A stretch of DNA of 64,000 bases from the NCBI RefSeq assembly GCF_021044825.1, contig NZ_JAJNOC010000007.1, forward strand, positions 124,001 through 188,000, given 5' to 3'. Source of the stretch: Massilia phyllostachyos. Its GTDB lineage: Bacteria > Pseudomonadota > Gammaproteobacteria > Burkholderiales > Burkholderiaceae_D. Below, piece by piece: positions 9,732 through 17,366 of the stretch. Both the position numbers and the translations under genes were made by a program. Position 1 is the stretch's first letter. Every line of letters starts with the position of its first letter. The notes under the pieces are model-generated. The model had not been told where the DNA came from and ran no database searches. It worked only from the letters and a program-made list of their open reading frames with translations.

Positions 9732-11849
9732 TCAAGGCGCGGCCAGGGCCTGCCGTACTTCATCCACGCTCGGCAGTTCCGACAGCAGCGTCGGTTGCGG
9801 CGCGCCGTCGCGGTAGAGCGCGTACACCGGCACGCCGCTGCGGCCGAGTTCCTTCAGGGCTTGCGTGATGGTCTCGTCGCGCCGGGTCCAGTCGGCGCGC
9901 AGCAGCACCACGTTCCTGGCGCGGAAGTCCTGCAGCAGGCCCGGATCGGCGAGGGTGGTGCGCTTGTTGTACTGGCAGGTGACGCACCAGGCGGCGGTGA
10001 AGTCGACGAAGACCGGGCGTCCGGCCTGGCGCGCTTCCCGCACCGCCTGCGGCGACCACGGCTGCCAGCCGCTTTCCGCGGCCGCGGTCACGGGCGCCCC
10101 GCGCAGCGCCGGCCATGACCAGCTTGCCGCGCCCGCGACCGCGATCGCCGCCGCGCCGACGCCGATCCATCGCCCCGCCGCGCCGCGCGCCGGGATCCCC
10201 AGCACCCACAGGGCGAAGGCGCCCGCCACCAGCAGGCCGAGCAGGCCCGCGATCGCATCGATACCGGCCTGCTGGCCGAGCACCCACAGCAGCCAGACCA
10301 CGGTGGCGAACATCGGGAAGGCCATGAAGGTCTTGAAGCGCGCCATCCACGGCCCCGGGCGCGGCAGCATGCGCGCGAAGGCCGGGAACAGGCTGGCGGC
10401 GAGGTAGGGCGCGGCCATGCCGGCGCCGAGGATGGCGAACACCGACAGCGCCTGGAGCGCCGGCCAGGACAGCGCCGCGCCGAGCGCCGCGCCCATGAAG
10501 GGGGCGGTGCAGGGCGAGGCGACCGCCACCGCCAGCACGCCGGTCAGGAAATCGTCGGCCACCGGGTTGCGGGCGCGCGCGTTGAGGATGCGGTTCGGGA
10601 GCAGGTGGCGGAACTCGAACAGGCCGGCCAGGTTCAGGCCGATCAGGGTGAACAGGATGGCGAGCGCCGCGACGACCGGCGGCGACTGCAGCTGGAAGCC
10701 CCAGCCCAGCTGCTCGCCGCTGGCGCGCAACAGCAGGAGCAGGCCCGCCAGCAGCAGGAAGGAGACGATCACGCCGGCCGTGTAGGCGAAGCCGCCCGCG
10801 ACGATGCGCCTGCGCTCGCCGCAATGCTGGGCGAAGCCGAGCACCTTCAATGACAGCACCGGGAACACGCAGGGCATCAGGTTGAGGATGGCGCCGCCGA
10901 GGAAGGCGAAGGCGAGCACCGCCAGCCAGGACCGGTCTGAAGCCTGGGGCACGGGCGCGCTCGCTGCCACCGGCGCAGGCGCCGCCGCCGGCGCAGGCGC
11001 CGCCGCGGCGCCGGGCTGCGGCCACGCGCCCGCGATGTCGAAACCGATGCGGATCCCGGGCGCCGCATGTTCCGCCGTGAGCACCGCCTCCATCGCCGCC
11101 GGACTCTCGCTGCGCTGGGCCGACAGGGGCGCGCGCAGCTGCAGGACGTCGCCGCGCCAGGCCTGGCCGAGCGGCGCCGGATGGTCGAGCACCGCGCCGT
11201 TTTCCGGGAACAGCTGCACCGCCTTGCCGCGCCAGGCGGCGGGCAGGCCCGCGACCTCGATCACCAGGGCGTCTTCTTCGAGGCGCGCATCGGCGCCGGC
11301 GCCGGTGTCCAGGCGCGGCATGGCGGCGAAGGCGCGCTCGAACAATGGAGCGTGCGACACCTGCGGCGCGGCCGGCAGGACGAGATCGAGTTCCGCGAAC
11401 TCCGGGATGCAGACTTCTTCGCAGATCAGGAAGTCGGCGCGCACCTTGAGCGGCGAGGGCGCGCCTGCGTAGCTCGCGGGCACGGTGAGGCGCACCGGCA
11501 GCAGCAGGTCGCCGTCGTAGCCGTAGTTCATCAGGGGGCCGAGCGGGAGCTGCTTCGGAGTCGGCCAGGCGATGTCGCCGGCTTCGAACCCGGCCGGCAG
11601 GGTCCAGGCCATGGTGGTCGGCAGGCCGGAGTCGCCCGGGTTGCGCCAGTAGGTATGCCAGTGCGGCTGGTGCTCGATGCGCAGGCCGAGCCAGACCGTG
11701 GCGCCGGCCTTGACGCCCTCCGGCGCATGGACCAGCAGGCTGGCGCGCGCATGGCCGGTTTCCTGCGACGGCGCGGCCCGGGCCCATCCGCTCAGGAGGG
11801 AGAAGGCGAATGCGAAGGCAAGCAGCAGGCGCGCGAATGGTGCAAGCAT
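9732..11849 (-). CDS. DsbD/ScsB-type thiol:disulfide interchange membrane protein
   Basis: This 705-residue protein carries electrons from cytoplasmic thioredoxin to periplasmic thiol proteins. Order: signal peptide (1-25); a periplasmic N-terminal domain of about 250 residues with a CEEVC pair (about 148-152); then a membrane domain of about eight helices. That domain has the two conserved cysteine segments LMPCVFPV (about 321) and ASPCTAPF (about 440). A C-terminal thioredoxin domain follows with AAWCVTCQYNK (about 616-626). It is longer than classical DsbD (about 565 aa), and the large N-terminal domain resembles ScsB-like members. The redoxin encoded next downstream is a plausible partner. 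Confidence 0.92.
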   Translation of the reverse strand: MLAPFARLLLAFAFAFSLLSGWARAAPSQETGHARASLLVHAPEGVKAGATVWLGLRIEHQPHWHTYWRNPGDSGLPTTMAWTLPAGFEAGDIAWPTPKQLPLGPLMNYGYDGDLLLPVRLTVPASYAGAPSPLKVRADFLICEEVCIPEFAELDLVLPAAPQVSHAPLFERAFAAMPRLDTGAGADARLEEDALVIEVAGLPAAWRGKAVQLFPENGAVLDHPAPLGQAWRGDVLQLRAPLSAQRSESPAAMEAVLTAEHAAPGIRIGFDIAGAWPQPGAAAAPAPAAAPAPVAASAPVPQASDRSWLAVLAFAFLGGAILNLMPCVFPVLSLKVLGFAQHCGERRRIVAGGFAYTAGVIVSFLLLAGLLLLLRASGEQLGWGFQLQSPPVVAALAILFTLIGLNLAGLFEFRHLLPNRILNARARNPVADDFLTGVLAVAVASPCTAPFMGAALGAALSWPALQALSVFAILGAGMAAPYLAASLFPAFARMLPRPGPWMARFKTFMAFPMFATVVWLLWVLGQQAGIDAIAGLLGLLVAGAFALWVLGIPARGAAGRWIGVGAAAIAVAGAASWSWPALRGAPVTAAAESGWQPWSPQAVREARQAGRPVFVDFTAAWCVTCQYNKRTTLADPGLLQDFRARNVVLLRADWTRRDETITQALKELGRSGVPVYALYRDGAPQPTLLSELPSVDEVRQALAAP

Positions 11850-11959
11850 CTTGTCGTCCCGGGTCGGTGGCGTGGCGCAGCCATCTTAGCAGGAACGATA
11901 GACAAAAGAGTACCGGCGGCCGGCCGGTTTGTTGCAGCTTTGTTTCGGGCCCGGACCGT

Positions 11960-13966
11960 TCAGGGCGCCGCCCGGTAGCGCTGCTCGCGGTACAGCAGCG
12001 ACGGCAGCAGCACGTGCGCGAGCGCCCGCTCGGCCTGCGCACGGCTCGGCGTGCCCGCATGCGGATCCAGCACGCCGGTGGCGGCGTCGTAGCGGCCCAG
12101 CAGCGGCGCCGCGCCGGGACGCAGGATGGTCGCCGACGCCCCCTCCAGGTAGGCGAAGATATTGTTGAACTGGAGCAGCGCCCGCCCCGGCGACTCGCTG
12201 TCGCGCGCGAAGTCGCGCCCGATCATCGGGTGCGTGCTCGACACGCCCAGCAGCGACAGCAGGGTCGGCGCCAGGTCGATCTGGCTGGCGATGGGCCGGA
12301 TGCGCTTCGGCTGGACGTCGGCGCCGAGGATCAGGCCGGGGATGTGGAACTTCTTGACCGGCACCAGGGCGTCGCCGTAGACCCGGTTGTCGTGGTCGGC
12401 CACGATCAGGAACACGGTGTCCTTCCAGTAGCTCTCCTGTTTCGCCGCGCGGATGAACTTGCCGAGCGCGTAGTCGGCGTACTTGACCGCGTTGTTGACG
12501 GTCTGTTTCGCCGCGTCGTGCGGCGTGATCCTGCCGTCCGGGTACTCGAAGGGTTCGTGGTTGGAGGAGGTGAAGATCAGGCTGAAGAAGGGCTTGCCGG
12601 CGTCGTGCAGCGACCGCAGGCGCGCCAGCGACTTGTCGAACAGGTCTTCGTCCGAGGCGCCCCAGCTGCCCACGAAACGGGGCTGCATCTGCGGCAGGTC
12701 GACCACCTGACTGAAGCCGTTCCCGGTGAAGAAGCCGCGCATATTGTCGAAGTGCGCTTCGCCGCCGTAGACGAATTCGGTGTGGTAGCCGGCGCGCCCC
12801 AGGCCGTCGGCCAGCGTATAGAAGTTGCGCTGGGCCAGCGAGAGCTTGACCACGCTGCGCGCCGGCGTCGGCGCGAAGCCCGCCACCACCGCCTCGATGC
12901 CGCGCACCGAGCGGGTGCCGGTGGCGTACAGCTGCTCGAACCACCAGCCCTCGCTCTTCAGCTTTTCCAGCTCCGGCGTGACCGGCAGGCCCCCTAACGA
13001 CTCCACGAAGGTCGCGCCCAGGCTTTCTTCCAGCACGATCACCAGGTTCAGCGGCCGTGCGCGCGTCACCGCCGCCTGCTGCCGGTGCAGGGTGGGAAGG
13101 CCGGGCTGGTCGAAGCGGGCGGTGCGCAGCCAGGGCGCGGCGCGCACCGTGTCGAGGACCTGTGCCCGCGGCATCGCGCCGTAGATCTCGGACGAGCTGG
13201 ACTCGCTGCGCATCGCGCCGGCCGCGTCCAGCACCGACCAGGCGGAATTGATGATGAGGGAATTCACCAGCGAGTCGCCGCTCAGGGCGAACAGCGCCGG
13301 GTTGGCCGGGCGGTGGCCGAGGGTCGAGCGCACCTGCATCGCGACCAGCAAGCAGAGCACAGGCCAGAACAGCAGCAGGCGCCGCGCCGGCCAGGCGCCG
13401 GACCCGCGCGCCGCGCGCCGCAGCAGCGAGAAGATGGCGGCGCCGATCACGACGGTGAGGCCGCAGCCCAGCACCAGCGCGATGCGAAAGCCATTCCACA
13501 AGGTCGCGAAGACTTCGCGCGGATAGGCCAGGTATTCGATGAACAGGCGGTTCGGCCGCACATCGTACTGCAGGATGAACTGGGGCGAGGACAGCTCCAT
13601 GAAGGCGATGAAGACCAGCGCCAGCGTGGCCCAGCCCAGCGTGGCGGCGCGCCAGAAGCGGGCGGTGGCGCGGTGCGCCAGCAGCGGCGCGAACAGGAGC
13701 GGCACGGCGGCGAAGTAACCGAGCAGGATCAGGTCGGCCCGCACGCCCTGCACGAACACGCTCGGCGCGATGCCGGTGGCCCGCACCCGGTCCCACTGCC
13801 AGGCGACCAGGCCGAGGCGCGACAGCGACAGCAGCGCCAGGCCGAGCAGGACCATCTGGAACAGCGCCGCGTAGGGGCCGGCCCAGGCGGTGATGCGCGC
13901 GAGGCGGGTGGCGGGGAGGGAAGCGTGGGGGGCGGTGTTCGGTACGGAGGAAGCCATGCCGCGCAT
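11960..13966 (-). CDS. LtaS-type membrane sulfatase / phosphoglycerol transferase-like protein
   Basis: This 668-residue protein has about five N-terminal transmembrane helices (about 25-225) and a periplasmic sulfatase-fold domain. The sulfatase core shows the metal site near NLVIVLEESLGATF (about 325), TGTRSVRGIEAV with the nucleophile-position Thr (about 366), SSNHEPFEYP (about 487) and a late DHDNRVYG (about 544) and LAPTLLSLLG. In Gram-negatives such proteins typically transfer phosphoglycerol or phosphoethanolamine to periplasmic glucans or lipids. A second ATG at 13957 is an equally possible start; neither has a clear ribosome site. The exact substrate cannot be told. Confidence 0.88.
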   Translation of the reverse strand: MRGMASSVPNTAPHASLPATRLARITAWAGPYAALFQMVLLGLALLSLSRLGLVAWQWDRVRATGIAPSVFVQGVRADLILLGYFAAVPLLFAPLLAHRATARFWRAATLGWATLALVFIAFMELSSPQFILQYDVRPNRLFIEYLAYPREVFATLWNGFRIALVLGCGLTVVIGAAIFSLLRRAARGSGAWPARRLLLFWPVLCLLVAMQVRSTLGHRPANPALFALSGDSLVNSLIINSAWSVLDAAGAMRSESSSSEIYGAMPRAQVLDTVRAAPWLRTARFDQPGLPTLHRQQAAVTRARPLNLVIVLEESLGATFVESLGGLPVTPELEKLKSEGWWFEQLYATGTRSVRGIEAVVAGFAPTPARSVVKLSLAQRNFYTLADGLGRAGYHTEFVYGGEAHFDNMRGFFTGNGFSQVVDLPQMQPRFVGSWGASDEDLFDKSLARLRSLHDAGKPFFSLIFTSSNHEPFEYPDGRITPHDAAKQTVNNAVKYADYALGKFIRAAKQESYWKDTVFLIVADHDNRVYGDALVPVKKFHIPGLILGADVQPKRIRPIASQIDLAPTLLSLLGVSSTHPMIGRDFARDSESPGRALLQFNNIFAYLEGASATILRPGAAPLLGRYDAATGVLDPHAGTPSRAQAERALAHVLLPSLLYREQRYRAAP

Positions 13967-14026
13967 GCTAGGCGCGCATGGCTCAGTCCCCCGTTAGCCG
14001 GATGTTAAGCCGGCGTTAAAACCGGT

Positions 14027-14371
14027 TCAGATGTGGCGTTCGCGCGCGTGCTTGTCGCACTCGGCGGCGCAGCGCTCGCAGGCGGCCTGGCACTCGGCGC
14101 AATGCTGGTGCTCGGCCGCGTGTTTCGCGCATTCGGCCGCGCAGGCGCGGCAGATGTGGGCGCACAGGGCGCAATAGTCGCCGTGGTGCGGCGAGCCGCG
14201 CGACAGCACGTTGAGCGTGGCGGCGCAGATGTCGGCGCAATCGAGGTTGATCGGCGCGCAGCCGTTCATGCCTTCGCGGATGTCGGCGGCGGCGCATGCC
14301 TGGCAGGCGCGCAGGGCCGCGGCGCAGGCGTCGATGCAATGCTGGATATTGGCTTGTTCGGAAGCTGCCAT
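14027..14371 (-). CDS. Cys-rich four-helix-bundle copper-binding protein
   Basis: This 114-residue protein has about 17 cysteines spaced as CxxxC, CxxC and CxxxxxxC along predicted helices (examples HCIDAC, CQAC, CALCAHICRACAAEC, CAECQAACERCAAEC). This is the pattern of the DUF326/Csp copper-storage family, in which Cys residues line the core of a four-helix bundle and bind many Cu(I) ions. No signal peptide is visible, so it resembles the cytosolic Csp3 type. A strong GGAGG precedes the start. It lies near thiol-redox genes and may protect against copper or buffer it. Confidence 0.88.
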   Translation of the reverse strand: MAASEQANIQHCIDACAAALRACQACAAADIREGMNGCAPINLDCADICAATLNVLSRGSPHHGDYCALCAHICRACAAECAKHAAEHQHCAECQAACERCAAECDKHARERHI

Positions 14372-14457
14372 GGTCTCCTCCTGGATGTGGGTGATGGGGC
14401 CATGCTAGCGCAATGGCGCGCGGGGCAGCGCCCCCTACCGAACCGGCGCCGGCATTT

Positions 14458-14497
14458 AATTAGGACTCCTTGACATATCGCCGGAACGTGGTATTCT
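14458..14497 (+). promoter_or_regulatory. Promoter and operator of the MarR regulator gene
   Basis: A sigma-70 promoter is readable: TTGACA (14470-14475), 16-base spacer, TATTCT (14492-14497). The 13-bp AATTAGGACTCCT (14458-14470) abuts and overlaps the -35. The same 13 bases recur in the promoter of the next operon (15179-15191). Its core AGGA-C-TCCT is an inverted repeat, as expected for a dimeric MarR site. The ATG at 14505 lies only 8 bases after the -10 box, so the transcript is probably leaderless. Confidence 0.75.
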
Positions 14498-14504
14498 GCC
14501 TCGC

Positions 14505-15158
14505 ATGGACATCGAAGCAGAAACGCCCTGGGACAGCACGCCGGACATCTCGGCGCGCATCGTGACCGCCATCGGCCGCATCGCCACCGTGCTGCGCTCG
14601 GGGATGTGGGAAGTCTCGCTCGCGGAAGGCCTGAACCCGGCCCAGGCCGAGATCCTGCAACTGCTGCAATACCGCACCACCGGCGTGCGCCTGAGCTGGC
14701 TGGCGAAGCAGCTGTCGATCTCGGCGGCCAGCACCAGCGATTCGGTGGCCGCCCTGGTGGCCAAGGGCCTGGTGCGCAAGGCGAAGGCCGCGGACGACGG
14801 GCGCGCCACGGCGCTGCACCTGACGCCGGAGGGCGAGGCGGTCGCCGCGCGCCTGGGGCATGCGCTGTCGTTCGCCGATACGGCGGTGGCGCGCCTGCCG
14901 GCGGGGCAGCAGCAGCAGATGCTGACCGGCTTGTTCAAGCTGATCGCCGAGCTGCAGAAGACCGATCGCTTCCCCGAGCTGCGCGCCTGCTTGTCGTGCC
15001 GCCATTTTGAAGCGAACAAGTACCCGGGGCAGGAGGTCCCGCATCACTGCGCCCTGGTGAACGCGCCGCTGCCGATCTCCTTCTTGCGCATCGACTGCGC
15101 CGAACACGCGCCGGCCGATCCGCTGGTCCAGCGCCGCAACTGGGAGGCGTTTGCCTGA
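14505..15158 (+). CDS. MarR-family regulator with C-terminal cysteine cluster
   Basis: This 217-residue protein has a winged-helix MarR domain (about 15-145; recognition region LSWLAKQLSISAASTSDSV at about 64-82, wing KAADDGRATALHLT). A C-terminal extension carries four cysteines: Cys162, Cys165, Cys182 and Cys198, in CLSC...HHC...IDC context. That spacing suggests a bound metal or iron-sulfur cluster acting as a redox sensor, but this is inferred. The gene probably autoregulates and controls the AhpD-like/redoxin operon just downstream, since both promoters share one operator. No ribosome site precedes the ATG, consistent with leaderless translation. Confidence 0.88.
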   Translation: MDIEAETPWDSTPDISARIVTAIGRIATVLRSGMWEVSLAEGLNPAQAEILQLLQYRTTGVRLSWLAKQLSISAASTSDSVAALVAKGLVRKAKAADDGRATALHLTPEGEAVAARLGHALSFADTAVARLPAGQQQQMLTGLFKLIAELQKTDRFPELRACLSCRHFEANKYPGQEVPHHCALVNAPLPISFLRIDCAEHAPADPLVQRRNWEAFA

Positions 15159-15167
15159 CCGTTTTTT

Positions 15168-15196
15168 TTGGCAGTAATAATTAGGACTCCTATTTT
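15168..15196 (+). promoter_or_regulatory. Promoter of the AhpD-like operon with MarR-type operator in the spacer
   Basis: TTGGCA (15168-15173) and TATTTT (15191-15196) are separated by 17 bases. The operator AATTAGGACTCCT (15179-15191) sits inside the spacer, ideal for repression. In this copy the inverted repeat extends to TAGGA-C-TCCTA. Confidence 0.75.
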
Positions 15197-15267
15197 AAAT
15201 CAAAGGATTTGCGGGTGAAGCGGCCGCACCCATGCATCGGCCGCAATCGAAACTGAAGGAGCACACC

Positions 15268-15819
15268 ATGTCCCAATCGTCGCGCATCGCGCTCGTCAAC
15301 CCCGCCGCCGCCCAGGGTGAAGCCGGCCAGCTGCTGGAGCAGATCCACGGCGCCTTCGGCGTCATCCCGAACATGTTCCGCGCCGTCGCCAATTCGCCGG
15401 CCGCACTGCGCAGCATGTGGGGATCGTTCGGCGCCCTCGGCGGCGGCGCCCTGCCGGCGCGCCTGGGCGAGCAGATCGCGGTCGCCATCGCCGACCGCAA
15501 CGGCTGCGAATACTGCCTGGCCGCGCACACGGCGCTCGGCCGCAAGGCCGGCGCCAGCGCCCAGGAAATGAGCGCCGCCCAGGCCGGGCAATCAACCGAC
15601 CCGAAGACCGCCGCCGCATTGACCTTCGCGCTCGCCGTGGTGGAGAACCGCGCCCATGTCCAGGAAGCCGACGTCGCCAGCCTGCGCGGCGCCGGTTTCA
15701 GCGACGGCGAGATCGTCGAGATCATGGCGCACGTGGCCCTGAACCTGTTCACCAACTACGTGAACGTGGCCTTCGCGGTGCCGGTCGACTTCCCCGGCGT
15801 GAAGCTGCGGGCGCAGTGA
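15268..15819 (+). CDS. AhpD-like carboxymuconolactone decarboxylase family protein
   Basis: This encodes 183 residues, starting at 15268 behind AAGGAG. The active-site signature Cys80-Glu-Tyr-Cys83 with His87 (CEYCLAAH) is that of AhpD-like alkylhydroperoxidase/CMD proteins, all-helical enzymes that reduce peroxides through a CxxC pair. The following gene encodes another CxxC redox protein and overlaps it by 3 bases (TGATG). The operator shared with the upstream MarR gene points to induction by oxidative or electrophile stress. Confidence 0.9.
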   Translation: MSQSSRIALVNPAAAQGEAGQLLEQIHGAFGVIPNMFRAVANSPAALRSMWGSFGALGGGALPARLGEQIAVAIADRNGCEYCLAAHTALGRKAGASAQEMSAAQAGQSTDPKTAAALTFALAVVENRAHVQEADVASLRGAGFSDGEIVEIMAHVALNLFTNYVNVAFAVPVDFPGVKLRAQ

Positions 15820-16292
15820 TGGACACGGCCTTGACGACCGGCCCCGCGCCGGAATTCGAGGTCGCGGCCTGGCTGAACACGCCGGGCCCGCTGACCCTGG
15901 CCGCGCTGCGCGGCAAGGTGGTGGCGCTGTACGCCTTCCAGATGCTGTGCCCCGGCTGCGTGAGCCACGCGCTGCCGCAGGCGAAGGCGATGGAGGCGCT
16001 GTTCGGCCGCCACGAGCTGGCGGTGCTCGGCCTGCACAGCGTGTTCGAGCACCACGCCGCCATGGGCCCGCAGGCGCTGGCCGCCTTCGTGCACGAATAC
16101 CGTATCGGCTTCCCGGTGGCGATCGACCAGCCGGATCCGGACGGCCCTGTTCCGCGCACCATGGCGCGCTATCGGCTGCGCGGCACGCCGACCCTGATGC
16201 TGTTCGACCGCGAGGGCAGGCTGCGTCACAGCCTGTTCGGGCACCAGCACGACATGCTGGTGGGAAGCCTGATGGGACGGCTGCTGGCGTAG
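15819..16292 (+). CDS. TlpA/redoxin-like thioredoxin-fold protein with CPGC
   Basis: This 157-residue protein has no signal peptide and so is probably cytoplasmic. The redox motif is Cys44-Pro-Gly-Cys47 (LCPGCVSH). The fold also has a later cis-Pro loop (LRGTPTLMLFDREGRL, about 123-138) as in TlpA/redoxin proteins. Its ATG overlaps the stop of the AhpD-like gene, implying coupled translation and a joint role in thiol-peroxide reduction. It could serve as the electron donor to the AhpD-like CxxC. Confidence 0.85.
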   Translation: MDTALTTGPAPEFEVAAWLNTPGPLTLAALRGKVVALYAFQMLCPGCVSHALPQAKAMEALFGRHELAVLGLHSVFEHHAAMGPQALAAFVHEYRIGFPVAIDQPDPDGPVPRTMARYRLRGTPTLMLFDREGRLRHSLFGHQHDMLVGSLMGRLLA

Positions 16293-16384
16293 GGCTCGGA
16301 AGACGCGTGCGACGAGGGCGGCTGCCGCCTGCCTGGAGGGGCGCAGGTGTGAGGCCAGGCGCCTGGCGCCACGACCTTCGGCAC

Positions 16385-16486
16385 GTCATTCCCGCGAAGG
16401 CGGGAATCCAATTTTTCAGCCAGGTGTGAACGCATGCGGTGCCGGACTGCATGCAAACTTGGGCTCCCGCCTTCGCGGGAGCGACG
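16385..16486. repeat. REP-like inverted pair (two CCCGCGAAGGCGGG hairpins)
   Basis: Two short palindromes, ATTCCCGCGAAGGCGGGAAT (16388-16407) and CTCCCGCCTTCGCGGGAG (16464-16481), lie in opposite orientation about 55 bases apart. This resembles a BIME-type pair of REP sequences in the gap between convergent genes. They can form stable hairpins and may stop transcription from both sides. A related GTCATTCCCGCG...GGAATCC motif is widespread in proteobacterial genomes. Confidence 0.7.
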
Positions 16487-16538
16487 GTCTTCGGGCTAAT
16501 GGCTCGAAACGCGCCGTCCCCCGTTGGTGAGCGAAAAC

Positions 16539-17162
16539 TCAGGCCTTCGACAGCGCCGCTTCGACCGCCGCGCGCAGTTGCCCGAACGGCACCGGCTTGG
16601 AGAACACCGGGATGTCGCCCGGCAGCGCGAGGGCGGCGATCGATTCGCGGTCCATGCCGCTGACCACGATGATCGACAGCGCGCGGCCGGCGTCGTCGCT
16701 GCGCAGGCGACGAATCATGCGGAAGCCGTCCATGCCCGGCATGTTCAGGTCGCTGATGAGGAGGTCTGGGCGCAGTTCGCCGATGCGGATCAGCGCTTCG
16801 AAGCCGTCGCTGGCCAGGACCAGGCGCAGCGGCAGGCCCCAGCCGTCGAGTTCGAGCTGGTACAGGCGCCGCATCGAAGGGTCGTCGTCGACCACCAGCA
16901 CCGTCTTCAGCGGCGGCGCCGCATCCTGGACCGCGCCGGCGGACGGGTCGCGGCGCGCGATCATGCGTTCGACCGAGGACATGCTGATGCGGCGATGCCC
17001 GCCCGGCGTCTTCCACGCCTGCAGCTGGCCGCTCTCGACCCACAGCTGCACCGTGCGGTGCGAGACGCCGAGCAGCCGCGCCGCGTCCTTGGTGGAACAC
17101 ACTTCTTCGTTCAGATGGTCCTGCTTGCCTGCGTCCTGCGTCATTTCCGGTCTTGCGTCCAT
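16539..17162 (-). CDS. Response regulator with N-terminal MerR/excisionase-type HTH and C-terminal REC
   Basis: This encodes 207 residues. A helix-turn-helix of the excisionase/MerR type (about 18-68: STKDAARLLGVSHRTVQLW ... GGHRRIS) is followed by a receiver domain. The receiver (about 85-205) has VLVVDDDPS, a phospho-acceptor in LLISDLNMPGMDGF and a Lys in VFSKPVPF. The order DNA-binding then receiver is the reverse of most response regulators. In-frame ATGs at 17162 and 17144 are both possible; neither has a strong ribosome site. No kinase is adjacent, so it is an orphan regulator. The AT-rich 17223-17366 region upstream probably holds its promoter. Confidence 0.85.
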   Translation of the reverse strand: MDARPEMTQDAGKQDHLNEEVCSTKDAARLLGVSHRTVQLWVESGQLQAWKTPGGHRRISMSSVERMIARRDPSAGAVQDAAPPLKTVLVVDDDPSMRRLYQLELDGWGLPLRLVLASDGFEALIRIGELRPDLLISDLNMPGMDGFRMIRRLRSDDAGRALSIIVVSGMDRESIAALALPGDIPVFSKPVPFGQLRAAVEAALSKA

Positions 17163-17366
17163 GGTCGTGCCTGCGCGCAGGCGGATGAGTGGCCGCGGCG
17201 CTGGGCCGGCGGTGATAACCAAGGACGTTGTCCGCTCGGGCAGGGGCCCGCACGATCGTGCTAATGCGTACGTTTCGAGGTGTCCATCAAATCTATCAAA
17301 TATTCACACTTTCCGAAAGTATCCAAATTGTAATATTTAGTATGTGTGTATGTTGGGCAACATTTA

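Noticed and set aside
8969-9763. Upstream extension of the alpha/beta hydrolase frame
   Set aside because: It overlaps the redoxin gene in another frame. The ATG at 8968 has a ribosome site and begins a signal peptide.
15140-15170. Terminator after the MarR gene (T8 run at 15162-15169)
   Set aside because: The only stem before it (AGGC-GTTT-GCCT) is 4 bp and overlaps the coding end. The T run is more likely promoter-upstream AT-rich sequence.
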